From assembly GCA_042096095.1 (NCBI GenBank), contig JBELME010000014.1, forward strand, positions 1 to 35,016: 35,016 nt of DNA. Reading direction: 5' to 3'. Numbering within the stretch: position 1 is the stretch's first letter; the number at the start of each line of letters is the position of its first letter. Positions 17,310-24,884 of this stretch are shown piece after piece. Under the pieces are notes generated by a model, which was given only the letters and a program-made list of their open reading frames with translations, ran no database searches and had not been told where the DNA came from. This DNA is from Enterovibrio sp042096095 (GTDB lineage: Bacteria; Pseudomonadota; Gammaproteobacteria; Enterobacterales; Vibrionaceae). Both the position numbers and the translations under genes were made by a program.

Positions 17310-17339
17310 CGGCTCCTGACTTTTTAAAGTCAGGAGCCG
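17310..17339 (+). other. Perfect 14-bp inverted repeat in the der leader
   Basis: CGGCTCCTGACTTT (17310-17323) and AAAGTCAGGAGCCG (17326-17339) are exact reverse complements separated by two bases. No T run follows on the plus strand, so it is not a standard intrinsic terminator. It lies 35 bases before the der start. It may be a stabilising 5' hairpin, an attenuator part or an operator. Confidence 0.7.
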
Positions 17340-17374
17340 CAGTTATTCATAACCAAGAAATTCTAGAGGTCAGT

Positions 17375-18868
17375 ATGATTCCTGTAGTAGCCCTTGTTGG
17401 GCGTCCGAATGTTGGGAAGTCGACACTCTTTAACCGGCTAACACGTACGCGCGATGCGCTTGTTGCCGATTTTCCGGGATTGACCAGGGATCGTAAATAC
17501 GGAAAAGCCATGCTGGGCGAGCACGAGTTTATCGTGGTTGATACCGGTGGTATTGATGGCACTGAAGAAGGTGTTGAAACCAAAATGGCTGAACAGTCAT
17601 TGGCTGCGATTGAAGAAGCTGATGTTGTTTTGTTCATGGTGGATGGGCGTGCAGGTCTGACCGTTGCAGACGAAGCGATTGCTCAACACCTACGTTCACG
17701 TGAAAAAACCACGTTCCTTGTTGTTAACAAAGTTGATGGCATTGACGCCGACGCAGCTAGTGCAGAGTTCTGGCAGTTGGGCATGGAGCACATGTTCCAA
17801 ATCGCAGCTGCACATGGTCGTGGTGTTCTTGGTCTTATTGACCGTGCACTGAAGCCATTTGCAGAGCAGCTTGCTGAAGAAGAACGCGAAGAAGGTCTGG
17901 TTGACCTGACTGGCGAACAAGATATCGATGAAGAAGACAAAGATCTGACGGAAGAAGATGCAGAAACTGCGCTTCAGCGTCTGCAAAATCTGCCAATCAA
18001 ATTTGGTATCATCGGCCGTCCTAACGTGGGCAAATCAACACTGACTAACCGTATTCTCGGTGAAGATCGTGTTGTTGTTTACGACATGCCAGGCACGACG
18101 CGTGACTCTATCTACATTCCGATGGAGCGTGATGGTCGCGAATACGTGATTATTGATACGGCGGGTGTTCGTCGTCGTAAGCGTGTTAACGAGAAAGTCG
18201 AGAAATTCTCTGTTATCCAAACACTGAAAGCGATTGAAGACTCAAACGTTGTGTTGCTTGTGATTGATGCGCGTGAAAACATCTCAGACCAAGATCTGAG
18301 CTTGTTGGGCTTTGCATTGAACGCGGGCCGTTCAATCGTGATTGCAGTAAACAAGTGGGATGGTTTGGATAAAGACGTGAAAGACCGCGTTAAGTCTGAG
18401 CTAGATCGTCGCTTAGGTTTCGTCGACTTCGCGCGTATCCACTTTATCTCAGCACTACACGGTACGGGTGTTGGTCACTTGTTTGAGTCGATTCAAGAAG
18501 CTTATGAATCCGCCACTAAGCGTATTTCAACAGCAATGCTGACACGCATCATGAACATGGCGCAAGACGATCACCAACCACCAATGATTCGCGGTCGTCG
18601 TGTGAAGCTGAAATATGCGCACGCAGGTGGTTACAACCCACCGATCTTCGTGATTCACGGAAACCAAGTGAAAGAGCTGCCTGATTCTTACAAACGCTAT
18701 TTGATGAACTACTTCCGTAAATCGCTAAAAATCATGGGTACGCCAATTCGTATTCAATTCCAAAGCAGCGAGAACCCGTTTGAAGGTAAGGGTGAAAAAC
18801 TCACTATTTCTCAATCGCGTCAACGTAAACGCTTGATGGATATGGTTAAAAACCGCAATAAGAAATAA
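17375..18868 (+). CDS. der: Ribosome-assembly GTPase Der (EngA)
   Basis: Der is an essential double-GTPase needed for assembly of the 50S subunit. Both G1 motifs read GRPNVGKS (9-16 and 214-221). The G3 motifs DTGGI and DTAGV, and the NKxD motifs NKVD and NKWD, are present. The C-terminal KH-like domain (about 370-490) contains KLKYAHAGGYNPP. The ATG at 17375 gives 497 residues starting MIPVVALVGRPN, with a GAGG ribosome site. The frame remains open 34 codons upstream, but that stretch covers the leader hairpin and is not family sequence. Confidence 0.96.
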   Translation: MIPVVALVGRPNVGKSTLFNRLTRTRDALVADFPGLTRDRKYGKAMLGEHEFIVVDTGGIDGTEEGVETKMAEQSLAAIEEADVVLFMVDGRAGLTVADEAIAQHLRSREKTTFLVVNKVDGIDADAASAEFWQLGMEHMFQIAAAHGRGVLGLIDRALKPFAEQLAEEEREEGLVDLTGEQDIDEEDKDLTEEDAETALQRLQNLPIKFGIIGRPNVGKSTLTNRILGEDRVVVYDMPGTTRDSIYIPMERDGREYVIIDTAGVRRRKRVNEKVEKFSVIQTLKAIEDSNVVLLVIDARENISDQDLSLLGFALNAGRSIVIAVNKWDGLDKDVKDRVKSELDRRLGFVDFARIHFISALHGTGVGHLFESIQEAYESATKRISTAMLTRIMNMAQDDHQPPMIRGRRVKLKYAHAGGYNPPIFVIHGNQVKELPDSYKRYLMNYFRKSLKIMGTPIRIQFQSSENPFEGKGEKLTISQSRQRKRLMDMVKNRNKK

Positions 18869-18886
18869 TCATCCTGAGTGATGACG

Positions 18887-18915
18887 AAAAACCGGCCCAG
18901 TGAGGCCGGTTTTTT
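18887..18915 (+). terminator. Intrinsic terminator after der
   Basis: AAAACCGGCC (18888-18897) pairs with GGCCGGTTTT (18904-18913) and is followed by further T. It closes the hisS/bamB/der side of the plus-strand run. Confidence 0.9.
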
Positions 18916-19065
18916 ATGCCTTTTAAACTTCACAGAGTTTTAAAAAAACATCTTCCCGTAATTTTGCCATTTTGGCGTCATGCTTTCAGAGATCCCTCAG
19001 AACAAATGCCAGATCACAACGATGTTGTTGTTGATCTGTTTCTTCCTTTTCAGTAATTAATTGAT

Positions 19066-19092
19066 CTTAATCACATTAAAAGTGTGATTAAG
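19066..19092 (+). promoter_or_regulatory. Perfect 10-bp dyad, possible operator
   Basis: CTTAATCACA (19066-19075) and TGTGATTAAG (19083-19092) are exact inverted repeats with a 7-base spacer. The TCACA/TGTGA order is the reverse of a CRP site, so CRP is not proposed. The DNA is AT-rich and has no T run, favouring a protein-binding site over a terminator. Confidence 0.45.
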
Positions 19093-19280
19093 TTAAAAAT
19101 ATCGTCCTAGGCGGCATGGATGAATTAATGTACGCTCGATAAATAGCCTTGTATTTACAAAATTCCGAAATTAATCATATATACAATACCACTCGATATT
19201 TTGTATGGCTTAAAATCCAAATGCAGAACATGTAACTTATGCTTTCGGGAGTTGTATTGATAAATATTCTTTTGAGAGGT

Positions 19281-19332
19281 GATCGCTGATCAGATCCCGT
19301 TAACGCAGAGATCTGACGATCTTCATTGGATC
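19281..19332 (+). repeat. Cluster of six GATC (Dam) sites with an inverted repeat
   Basis: Six GATC tetramers lie in 52 bases (first bases at 19281, 19288, 19293, 19310, 19318 and 19329). The left arm (19281-19296) and right arm (19310-19321) can pair as a 7-bp plus 5-bp stem with a four-base bulge. One site per 256 bases would be expected by chance. Confidence 0.6.
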
Positions 19333-19445
19333 CAGCAAGACGCTGTTCTTTTACGTTCACTATTAAAGATAGAATAGAAAAGCAGACTGCGTGCTGTATA
19401 AGCGGATGAAAATACAGTGAGAGAAAGTGATTGATGGGGAGTGTT

Positions 19446-19679
19446 ATGGAAAATTTATGTCCTAACTGTGGACAAGCATTGATGTGGGAAAGCGGCGTAT
19501 ATGTCTGTAATCCTTGCGATAACACCTTTATCAAACAGGAGTACTGTAAAACGTGCAGTGCTCAGCTAGAGAAATTACAGGCCTGTGGCTCAACCAGCTA
19601 CTTCTGCCATCAGTGCGATGAGTTAAAATCTCGCTCAATGGCAAACATTGTCTTTGAAGCAAAAAAAACGGTGTCTTGA
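19446..19679 (+). CDS. yfgJ: YfgJ-like double zinc-ribbon protein
   Basis: This is a 77-residue protein with four CxxC knuckles: Cys5/Cys8, Cys21/Cys24, Cys34/Cys37 and Cys54/Cys57, plus Cys47. It should hold two zinc ions. It resembles E. coli YfgJ (zinc-ribbon protein of unknown function) in the LQACGSTSYFCHQC region and in position between der and xseA. The ATG at 19446 follows a GGGGAG ribosome site by five bases; an open frame extends five codons upstream without better support. The stop codon lies inside the loop of the downstream terminator. No function is known to me. Confidence 0.8.
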   Translation: MENLCPNCGQALMWESGVYVCNPCDNTFIKQEYCKTCSAQLEKLQACGSTSYFCHQCDELKSRSMANIVFEAKKTVS

Positions 19680-19692
19680 AGACACCGTTTTT
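19664..19692. terminator. Bidirectional terminator between the yfgJ-like gene and xseA
   Basis: A 12-bp stem (AAAAACGGTGTC at 19664-19675 with GACACCGTTTTT at 19681-19692) has a TTGAA loop. A-rich and T-rich flanks make it work on both strands. It overlaps the last codons and stop (19677-19679) of the plus-strand gene and lies 17 bases beyond the xseA stop. Confidence 0.9.
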
Positions 19693-19709
19693 CTAACTGC
19701 AAGATCCCA

Positions 19710-21038
19710 TCAGAGGATCGTCGATTGCACTTCACCGTCTGCGAGCGTCGTTGTAATCACATCACCTTTTGATGTGTCTGCGACAGATTTCAGCACGTTT
19801 CCTTTGTTGTTACGCGTGATCGAATAGCCTCGCGCTAAGGTGGCAAGGGGGCTAACGGCATCCAGCGTTTCCATTTGCAAGGCCAGCGCGTGACCTTGCT
19901 GGCTGATCAATTGCTTCATGCCATCAATCAAACGCTGCTCTGTGTAACGCAGTTGAATACTGAGTGGCGGAATGTGATTCGCAGGCGAGTAGCGTTCTAA
20001 GCGTTGTGCCGATCGATCAAGACGTTGTGCCTCTGTTTGAAGCTTTTGGCGCATGAATTGGTACAAACGGCGCTCAAGCTCATCAAACTGCTGTGCTTGC
20101 TGTTGGAGTCTCGCTTGGGGGTGTTGCATTGCCAAGCGATGTTGAAGCCTTGTGAGGACCGTTTTGCTTCGTGCTAGGTGGGTCGAGATACTGTGCGCAA
20201 GCCTATCTTCACGCTGCGAGTATTGTTGGGCACGCAATGATGTATCTCGGCTGACGAGTTCTGCGGCCGAGGAAGGTGTCGGTGCGCGAACATCAGCGAC
20301 AAAGTCGGCAATGGTGACATCCACTTCATGGCCGACCGCACTCACAATAGGAAGGGTGCTGGCAGCAATGGTGCGTGCGACGATTTCTTCGTTAAAACAC
20401 CATAAGTCTTCGAGTGAACCGCCACCACGCCCAACGATCAGCACATCACATTCATTGCGACTGTTTGCGCGGCCGATGGCTTGTGCAATTTGAATCGCGG
20501 CATCTTTGCCTTGCACTTGTGTTGGATAAATAACGACAGGAAGGCTCGGATCGCGGCGTTTCAAAACATGCAGAATGTCGTGCAGTGCTGCCCCCGTTTT
20601 TGAGGTGATGATACCAACACGGCGCGGTTGTTCTGGCAATGGGCGTTTTAAATCTGCCGCGAACAAGCCTTCTGCGGCGAGATTCATTTTGAGTTTGTCG
20701 AACTGTTGCTGCAATAAACCGTCGCCCTCGGGTTGCATGCTTTCGACAATGATTTGGTAGTCACCCCGTGGCTCATACAATGAGAGGCGCGCTCTTACGA
20801 GCACTTGGTTTCCGTTGGCAGGTTTGAAGGTGACACGACGGTTGTTCCCCTTAAACATGGCGCACTTCACCTGTGCGCGACTGTCTTTTAGGGTGAAATA
20901 CCAATGCCCAGAGACAGGAACGGTGAGGTTAGAAATCTCGCCAACCAACCACACAATACCCATTTCGTTTTCAAGCAAGAGCCTGACTTCAGCGTTAAGT
21001 CGGGAGACAGTGTAGATATTATTGTGGGCAGAATGCAT
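19710..21038 (-). CDS. xseA: Exonuclease VII large subunit
   Basis: XseA with several XseB subunits degrades single-stranded DNA from both ends. The 442-residue protein has an N-terminal OB-fold (about 10-100, GEISNLTVPVSGHWYFTLKD), the catalytic-domain motif GRGGGSLEDLW at 203-213, a long coiled-coil region (about 260-370) and a C-terminal LARGYSIT motif. It is divergent from guaB, the same arrangement as in E. coli. xseB is not in the window. Confidence 0.96.
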   Translation of the reverse strand: MHSAHNNIYTVSRLNAEVRLLLENEMGIVWLVGEISNLTVPVSGHWYFTLKDSRAQVKCAMFKGNNRRVTFKPANGNQVLVRARLSLYEPRGDYQIIVESMQPEGDGLLQQQFDKLKMNLAAEGLFAADLKRPLPEQPRRVGIITSKTGAALHDILHVLKRRDPSLPVVIYPTQVQGKDAAIQIAQAIGRANSRNECDVLIVGRGGGSLEDLWCFNEEIVARTIAASTLPIVSAVGHEVDVTIADFVADVRAPTPSSAAELVSRDTSLRAQQYSQREDRLAHSISTHLARSKTVLTRLQHRLAMQHPQARLQQQAQQFDELERRLYQFMRQKLQTEAQRLDRSAQRLERYSPANHIPPLSIQLRYTEQRLIDGMKQLISQQGHALALQMETLDAVSPLATLARGYSITRNNKGNVLKSVADTSKGDVITTTLADGEVQSTIL

Positions 21039-21097
21039 TGATATTTACGCCTTGATAATCAGCGGGATGAGTCCATGTTACTGAGCCAAAAATTGAA

Positions 21098-21113
21098 AGC
21101 CAAACGTTTTCGT
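21098..21113 (+). promoter_or_regulatory. PurR-like box 1 upstream of guaB
   Basis: This 16-mer matches the PurR consensus ANGCAANCGNTTNCNT at 15 of 16 positions by hand; position 3 is C instead of G. It lies 26 bases upstream of a second box. PurR with hypoxanthine or guanine represses purine genes. Confidence 0.65.
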
Positions 21114-21123
21114 GAAAATCTAT

Positions 21124-21139
21124 AGCCAAACGTTTGCGT
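21124..21139 (+). promoter_or_regulatory. PurR-like box 2 overlapping the guaB promoter
   Basis: This site also matches 15 of 16 consensus positions, with the same position-3 mismatch, and contains the core CAAACGTTTGCGT. It covers the -35 region of the TATAAT at 21146-21151, a position suited to direct repression. Confidence 0.75.
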
Positions 21140-21145
21140 CATCAG

Positions 21146-21151
21146 TATAAT
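21146..21151 (+). promoter_or_regulatory. guaB -10 hexamer
   Basis: A perfect TATAAT lies 52 bases before the guaB ATG. No strong -35 hexamer is seen at 16-18 bases; that region is occupied by PurR-like box 2. Confidence 0.6.
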
Positions 21152-21203
21152 GCGGCGGCAATATTTAAACCCCCCGTATTTAATTTTGGCGTGAGATATT
21201 GCA

Positions 21204-22667
21204 ATGTTACGAATAGCTAAAGAAGCCCTAACTTTCGATGATGTATTGCTGGTTCCAGCACATTCCACAGTTCTTCCAAACACTGCCGACTTACGCACTC
21301 AACTGACGAAAACTATTTCGTTGAACATCCCAATGATTTCTGCGTCTATGGACACAGTGACTGAAGCTCGTTTGGCTATCGCACTGGCGCAGGAAGGCGG
21401 CATTGGCTTCATTCATAAAAATATGTCAATTGAACAGCAAGCCGAGATGGTTCACCAAGTGAAGATCTTTGAAGCTGGCGTTGTTACCCATCCAGTCACT
21501 GTTCATCCAGATGCGACAATCGCAGATGTTGTTGAACTCACCAGAAAGCATGGTTTTGCAGGTTTCCCTGTCGTCACCGAGAGTAATGAGCTTGTTGGTA
21601 TCATTACTGGTCGCGATGTTCGCTTTGTGATTGACCTATCCAAGAAAGTCTCTGCTGTTATGACGCCAAAAGAGCGTCTGGCAAGTGTCAAAGAAGGCGC
21701 ATGTCGCGAAGAAGTGCAAGAAAAAATGCACCAAGCGCGCGTTGAGAAAGTACTGGTTGTGAACGATGATTTCCAACTGACAGGGATGATTACCGCAAAA
21801 GATTTCCACAAAGCTGAAACCAAACCACATGCTTGTAAAGATGAGCAAGGTCGTCTGCGTGTCGGCGCGGCAGTGGGCGCAGGCGCTGGCAACGAAGAGC
21901 GTGTAAAAGCACTGGTTGAAGCAGGCGTCGACGTTCTACTTATTGACTCTTCACACGGTCACTCTGAAGGCGTACTAAACCGTATTCGCGAAACACGCGA
22001 AGCATACCCTGATCTCGACATCATCGGCGGCAACGTCGCGACGGGTGCAGGGGCAAAAGCCCTTATTGAAGCAGGCGTGAGCGCTGTTAAAGTGGGTATT
22101 GGCCCTGGCTCTATCTGTACTACACGTATCGTTACGGGTGTTGGTGTTCCTCAAATCACAGCGATTGCTGATGCTGTTGAAGTCGCAAATGGCTACGGTA
22201 TTCCTGTTATTGCTGATGGTGGTATCCGTTTCTCTGGTGATATCTGTAAAGCCATCGCGGCTGGCGCATCGTGTGTCATGGTTGGCTCAATGTTTGCGGG
22301 TACAGAAGAAGCACCAGGTGAAGTGATCCTATACAACGGCCGCTCATACAAGTCTTACCGTGGCATGGGCTCATTGGGCGCAATGTCTCAAGGTTCTTCA
22401 GATCGCTACTTCCAATCAGACAATGCCGCAGACAAGCTGGTTCCTGAAGGTATCGAAGGTCGCATTGCATATAAAGGTCACCTGAAAGAAATCGTTCACC
22501 AGCAAATGGGCGGTCTACGCTCAAGCATGGGTCTGACTGGCTCAGCCACGATTGAAGAGATGCGCACCAAAGCTGAATTTGTTGTTATTTCAGGTGCGGG
22601 TATGGCGGAATCTCACGTGCATGACGTACAGATCACCAAAGAAGCACCGAACTACCGTCGCAGCTGA
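21204..22667 (+). CDS. guaB: Inosine-5'-monophosphate dehydrogenase
   Basis: GuaB oxidises IMP to XMP with NAD, the first committed step to GMP. The 487-residue protein has the catalytic barrel split by two CBS domains at about 93-205 and the active-site Cys305 in GPGSICTTRIVTG. The C-terminal GGLRSSMGLTG and substrate-binding GSMFAGTEEAPGE segments are typical. Two PurR-like boxes and a perfect TATAAT precede it. It pairs functionally with guaA downstream, but the two are separated by a terminator-like hairpin. Confidence 0.97.
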   Translation: MLRIAKEALTFDDVLLVPAHSTVLPNTADLRTQLTKTISLNIPMISASMDTVTEARLAIALAQEGGIGFIHKNMSIEQQAEMVHQVKIFEAGVVTHPVTVHPDATIADVVELTRKHGFAGFPVVTESNELVGIITGRDVRFVIDLSKKVSAVMTPKERLASVKEGACREEVQEKMHQARVEKVLVVNDDFQLTGMITAKDFHKAETKPHACKDEQGRLRVGAAVGAGAGNEERVKALVEAGVDVLLIDSSHGHSEGVLNRIRETREAYPDLDIIGGNVATGAGAKALIEAGVSAVKVGIGPGSICTTRIVTGVGVPQITAIADAVEVANGYGIPVIADGGIRFSGDICKAIAAGASCVMVGSMFAGTEEAPGEVILYNGRSYKSYRGMGSLGAMSQGSSDRYFQSDNAADKLVPEGIEGRIAYKGHLKEIVHQQMGGLRSSMGLTGSATIEEMRTKAEFVVISGAGMAESHVHDVQITKEAPNYRRS

Positions 22668-22689
22668 TTTCTGGTAAAGAATTCCTTAG

Positions 22690-22705
22690 ACGTAAACGTT
22701 TGCTT
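22690..22705 (+). promoter_or_regulatory. PurR-like box 3 between guaB and guaA
   Basis: This 16-mer matches ANGCAANCGNTTNCNT at 15 of 16 positions; position 4 is T instead of C. It lies 23 bases after the guaB stop and upstream of a terminator-like hairpin. It could act as a roadblock for elongating polymerase or control a separate guaA promoter. Confidence 0.55.
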
Positions 22706-22726
22706 TTTTTCTTGAAGCACTGATAA

Positions 22727-22751
22727 GAGGCGAGTAAACTCGCCTCGTTTT
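22727..22751 (+). terminator. Terminator-like hairpin between guaB and guaA
   Basis: An 8-bp GC-rich stem (GAGGCGAG at 22727-22734 with CTCGCCTC at 22739-22746) closes on a TAAA loop and is followed by GTTTTC. The four-T tail is short, so partial termination (attenuation) is likely. Confidence 0.65.
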
Positions 22752-22782
22752 CATAACCCACAACCACAGCGTAGGAAAGAAA

Positions 22783-22799
22783 ACCCATATGGTATGGGT
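22783..22799 (+). other. Second hairpin in the guaA leader
   Basis: ACCCATA (22783-22789) and TATGGGT (22793-22799) form a perfect 7-bp stem with a three-base loop 50 bases before guaA. It has no T run. It may act with the upstream hairpin or affect translation. Confidence 0.45.
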
Positions 22800-22848
22800 C
22801 TTCCCAAGCGATCAAGCTTAGCTGGCGGTAACGATAAGACTGCTCAAA

Positions 22849-24402
22849 ATGACTAAAGACATCCATGACCAACGCATTCTAATTTTGGATTTCGGTTCTC
22901 AATACACTCAACTCGTCGCACGCCGTGTACGCGAAATCGGTGTTTACTGTGAGCTATGGAGCTGGGATGTAGATGAAGCGGATATTCGTGAGTTCAATCC
23001 AGATGGCATTATCCTGTCTGGTGGCCCAGAGAGCGTGACAGAAGCAAACTCTCCACGTGCACCTCAATATGTATTCGACTCTGGCGTGCCAGTGTTTGGT
23101 GTATGTTACGGCATGCAAACCATGGCAGAGCAACTGGGCGGTAAAGTCGCGGGCTCTGACGAACGTGAATTTGGTTATGCAGCAGTACAGGTGACGGGTG
23201 ATTCAGCACTGTTTGCTGACCTAGAAACTACGCAAGATGTATGGATGAGCCACGGTGACAAAGTGGTCGAGATCCCATCTGACTTCGTGAAAATCGCGCA
23301 AACAGACACCTGTCCGTACGCGGCGATGGCAAATGAAGACAAAAAATACTATGGCGTGCAGTTCCACCCAGAAGTAACACACACCAAAAATGGTCTGAAG
23401 ATGCTTGAGAACTTCGTACTGAACGTATGTGGTTGTGAGCGTTTGTGGACTGCTGAGTCAATTATCGAAGATGCCGTTGCGCGTATTAAAGAGCAAGTGG
23501 GTGATGACGAAGTTATCCTTGGCTTGTCGGGCGGTGTGGACTCTTCTGTTGTTGCGATGCTGGCGCACCGCGCAATCGGTAACAAACTCACCTGTGTATT
23601 TGTTGATAACGGTCTGCTTCGTTTGAATGAAGGCCAACAAGTCATGGAAATGTTTGGTGACCAATTTGGGCTAAACATCATTAAAGTCGATGCCGAAGAG
23701 CGCTTCCTTAACGCGCTGGAAGGGATCGCAGATCCAGAAGCCAAGCGTAAGAAAATTGGCCATGTGTTCGTTGATGTCTTCGATGAAGAATCGAAAAAAC
23801 TGAAGAATGCTAAATGGCTGGCGCAAGGCACTATCTACCCAGATGTTATTGAATCTGCTGCGTCTAAAACGGGTAAAGCACACGTTATCAAATCTCACCA
23901 CAACGTAGGTGGTCTGCCAGACGACATGGAAATGGGATTGGTTGAGCCGCTGAAAGAGCTGTTCAAAGACGAAGTGCGTAAGATCGGCCTAGAGCTTGGT
24001 TTGCCTTATAACATGCTCTACCGTCACCCATTCCCTGGTCCAGGCCTAGGTGTTCGTGTTCTGGGTGAAGTGAAGAAAGAATACTGTGATTTGCTGCGCC
24101 GTGCTGACGCTATCTTCATTGAAGAGCTGCACAAAGCGGACCTATACAACAAAGTGTCTCAAGCATTCACCGTATTCCTGCCAGTTCGCTCTGTGGGCGT
24201 AATGGGCGACGGTCGTAAATACGATTGGGTCGTGTCTCTTCGTGCTGTTGAAACGATCGACTTCATGACCGCACATTGGGCGCATCTGCCATACGATTTC
24301 TTGGGTAAGGTGTCTAACCGTATCATCAATGAAGTCGATGGCATCAGCCGCGTGGTTTACGATATTTCAGGCAAACCACCTGCAACAATTGAGTGGGAAT
24401 AA
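22849..24402 (+). CDS. guaA: GMP synthase (glutamine-hydrolysing)
   Basis: GuaA aminates XMP to GMP with ATP and glutamine. The 517-residue protein has an N-terminal class I glutaminase domain with Cys86 (GVCYGMQ), His173 and Glu175 (QFHPEVT). The ATP-pyrophosphatase loop SGGVDSS is at 227-233, and the C-terminal XMP-binding/dimer domain ends in GKPPATIEWE. It lies 181 bases after guaB, a wide gap for this pair (E. coli about 70 bases). Confidence 0.97.
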   Translation: MTKDIHDQRILILDFGSQYTQLVARRVREIGVYCELWSWDVDEADIREFNPDGIILSGGPESVTEANSPRAPQYVFDSGVPVFGVCYGMQTMAEQLGGKVAGSDEREFGYAAVQVTGDSALFADLETTQDVWMSHGDKVVEIPSDFVKIAQTDTCPYAAMANEDKKYYGVQFHPEVTHTKNGLKMLENFVLNVCGCERLWTAESIIEDAVARIKEQVGDDEVILGLSGGVDSSVVAMLAHRAIGNKLTCVFVDNGLLRLNEGQQVMEMFGDQFGLNIIKVDAEERFLNALEGIADPEAKRKKIGHVFVDVFDEESKKLKNAKWLAQGTIYPDVIESAASKTGKAHVIKSHHNVGGLPDDMEMGLVEPLKELFKDEVRKIGLELGLPYNMLYRHPFPGPGLGVRVLGEVKKEYCDLLRRADAIFIEELHKADLYNKVSQAFTVFLPVRSVGVMGDGRKYDWVVSLRAVETIDFMTAHWAHLPYDFLGKVSNRIINEVDGISRVVYDISGKPPATIEWE

Positions 24403-24451
24403 TTCATTATTTCCGTTTCAATAAAGTATGCGTTAATCGCCTAGCTTTTTT

Positions 24452-24480
24452 AAACCCCGAACAGGCTTCGGGGTTTTTTT
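24452..24480 (+). terminator. Intrinsic terminator after guaA
   Basis: AAACCCCGAA (24452-24461) pairs with TTCGGGGTTT (24467-24476) across a five-base loop, followed by more T. It marks the right end of the conserved guaBA block. Confidence 0.92.
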
Positions 24481-24884
24481 ATGCGTGGAGGAATGTAAAG
24501 GTCAAAAAATAACCATTAGCTGACCACAGATTGACACGGGGTTATGCAAACATCTGCTTATCAGTAAACCTGCTTATCATCAGTGCAATAGCGTGAACTT
24601 TCAAACAGAAAATCGTTCCGTATGCCTCTGTCTTGTTCTTTAGAAAAACACTGACTAGACACTCTTATATATTAGTTAATGCTTTTTTAGTCCTCATCTT
24701 ATACCGTCTAACTTCATGGTTTAACGCCTATTTTCCTGCCCTTGAAACGTTCTCAACCTCTGTCATAGTCGATAGTGAAATGTATGAACTTCTAGTCTTC
24801 TTTGGTCCAAATGTCTAAAGGGCCTCCTACTCTTAAAAGAAGTGCTTGCATCGGTATTCGTATGACTTATGAAAGGTATCGAAA
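24481..24884 (+). other. Non-coding gap before the RTX gene
   Basis: The 404 bases are AT-rich and hold no recognised gene. A 10-bp direct repeat CTGCTTATCA occurs at 24554-24563 and 24570-24579 (16-bp period). A 61-codon frame at 24633-24818 could encode a membrane segment, but it starts with TTG, lacks a ribosome site and uses rare codons. No convincing promoter for the RTX gene was found. Confidence 0.4.

Larger units (their letters stand above)
18916..19445 (+). other. Long AT-rich gap with dyads and clustered GATC sites
   Basis: No gene is recognised in 530 bases. The gap holds ten GATC sites (first bases at 18991, 19012, 19033, 19063, 19281, 19288, 19293, 19310, 19318 and 19329). It also holds an imperfect dyad at 19011-19037, a perfect 10-bp dyad at 19066-19092, and a bulged hairpin at 19281-19321. 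A minus-strand frame of 119 codons (19175-19534) has no recognisable features. It is unusually long for a gap before a 77-codon gene. Confidence 0.5.

Noticed and set aside
17273..17374. N-terminal extension of Der by 34 residues
   Set aside because: The extension translates the leader hairpin, lacks a ribosome site and is not family sequence; the ATG at 17375 has GAGG and the family start.
19066..19092. CRP site
   Set aside because: The half-sites are in the order TCACA then TGTGA with a 7-base spacer, opposite to the CRP consensus TGTGA-N6-TCACA.
19175..19534. A 119-codon minus-strand frame in the gap before the zinc-ribbon gene
   Set aside because: It overlaps the true gene on the other strand, and its composition looks like translated AT-rich non-coding DNA.
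24633..24818. A 61-codon frame with a hydrophobic segment before the RTX gene
   Set aside because: It starts with TTG, has no ribosome site, uses rare codons such as AGA and ATA, and shows no family features.
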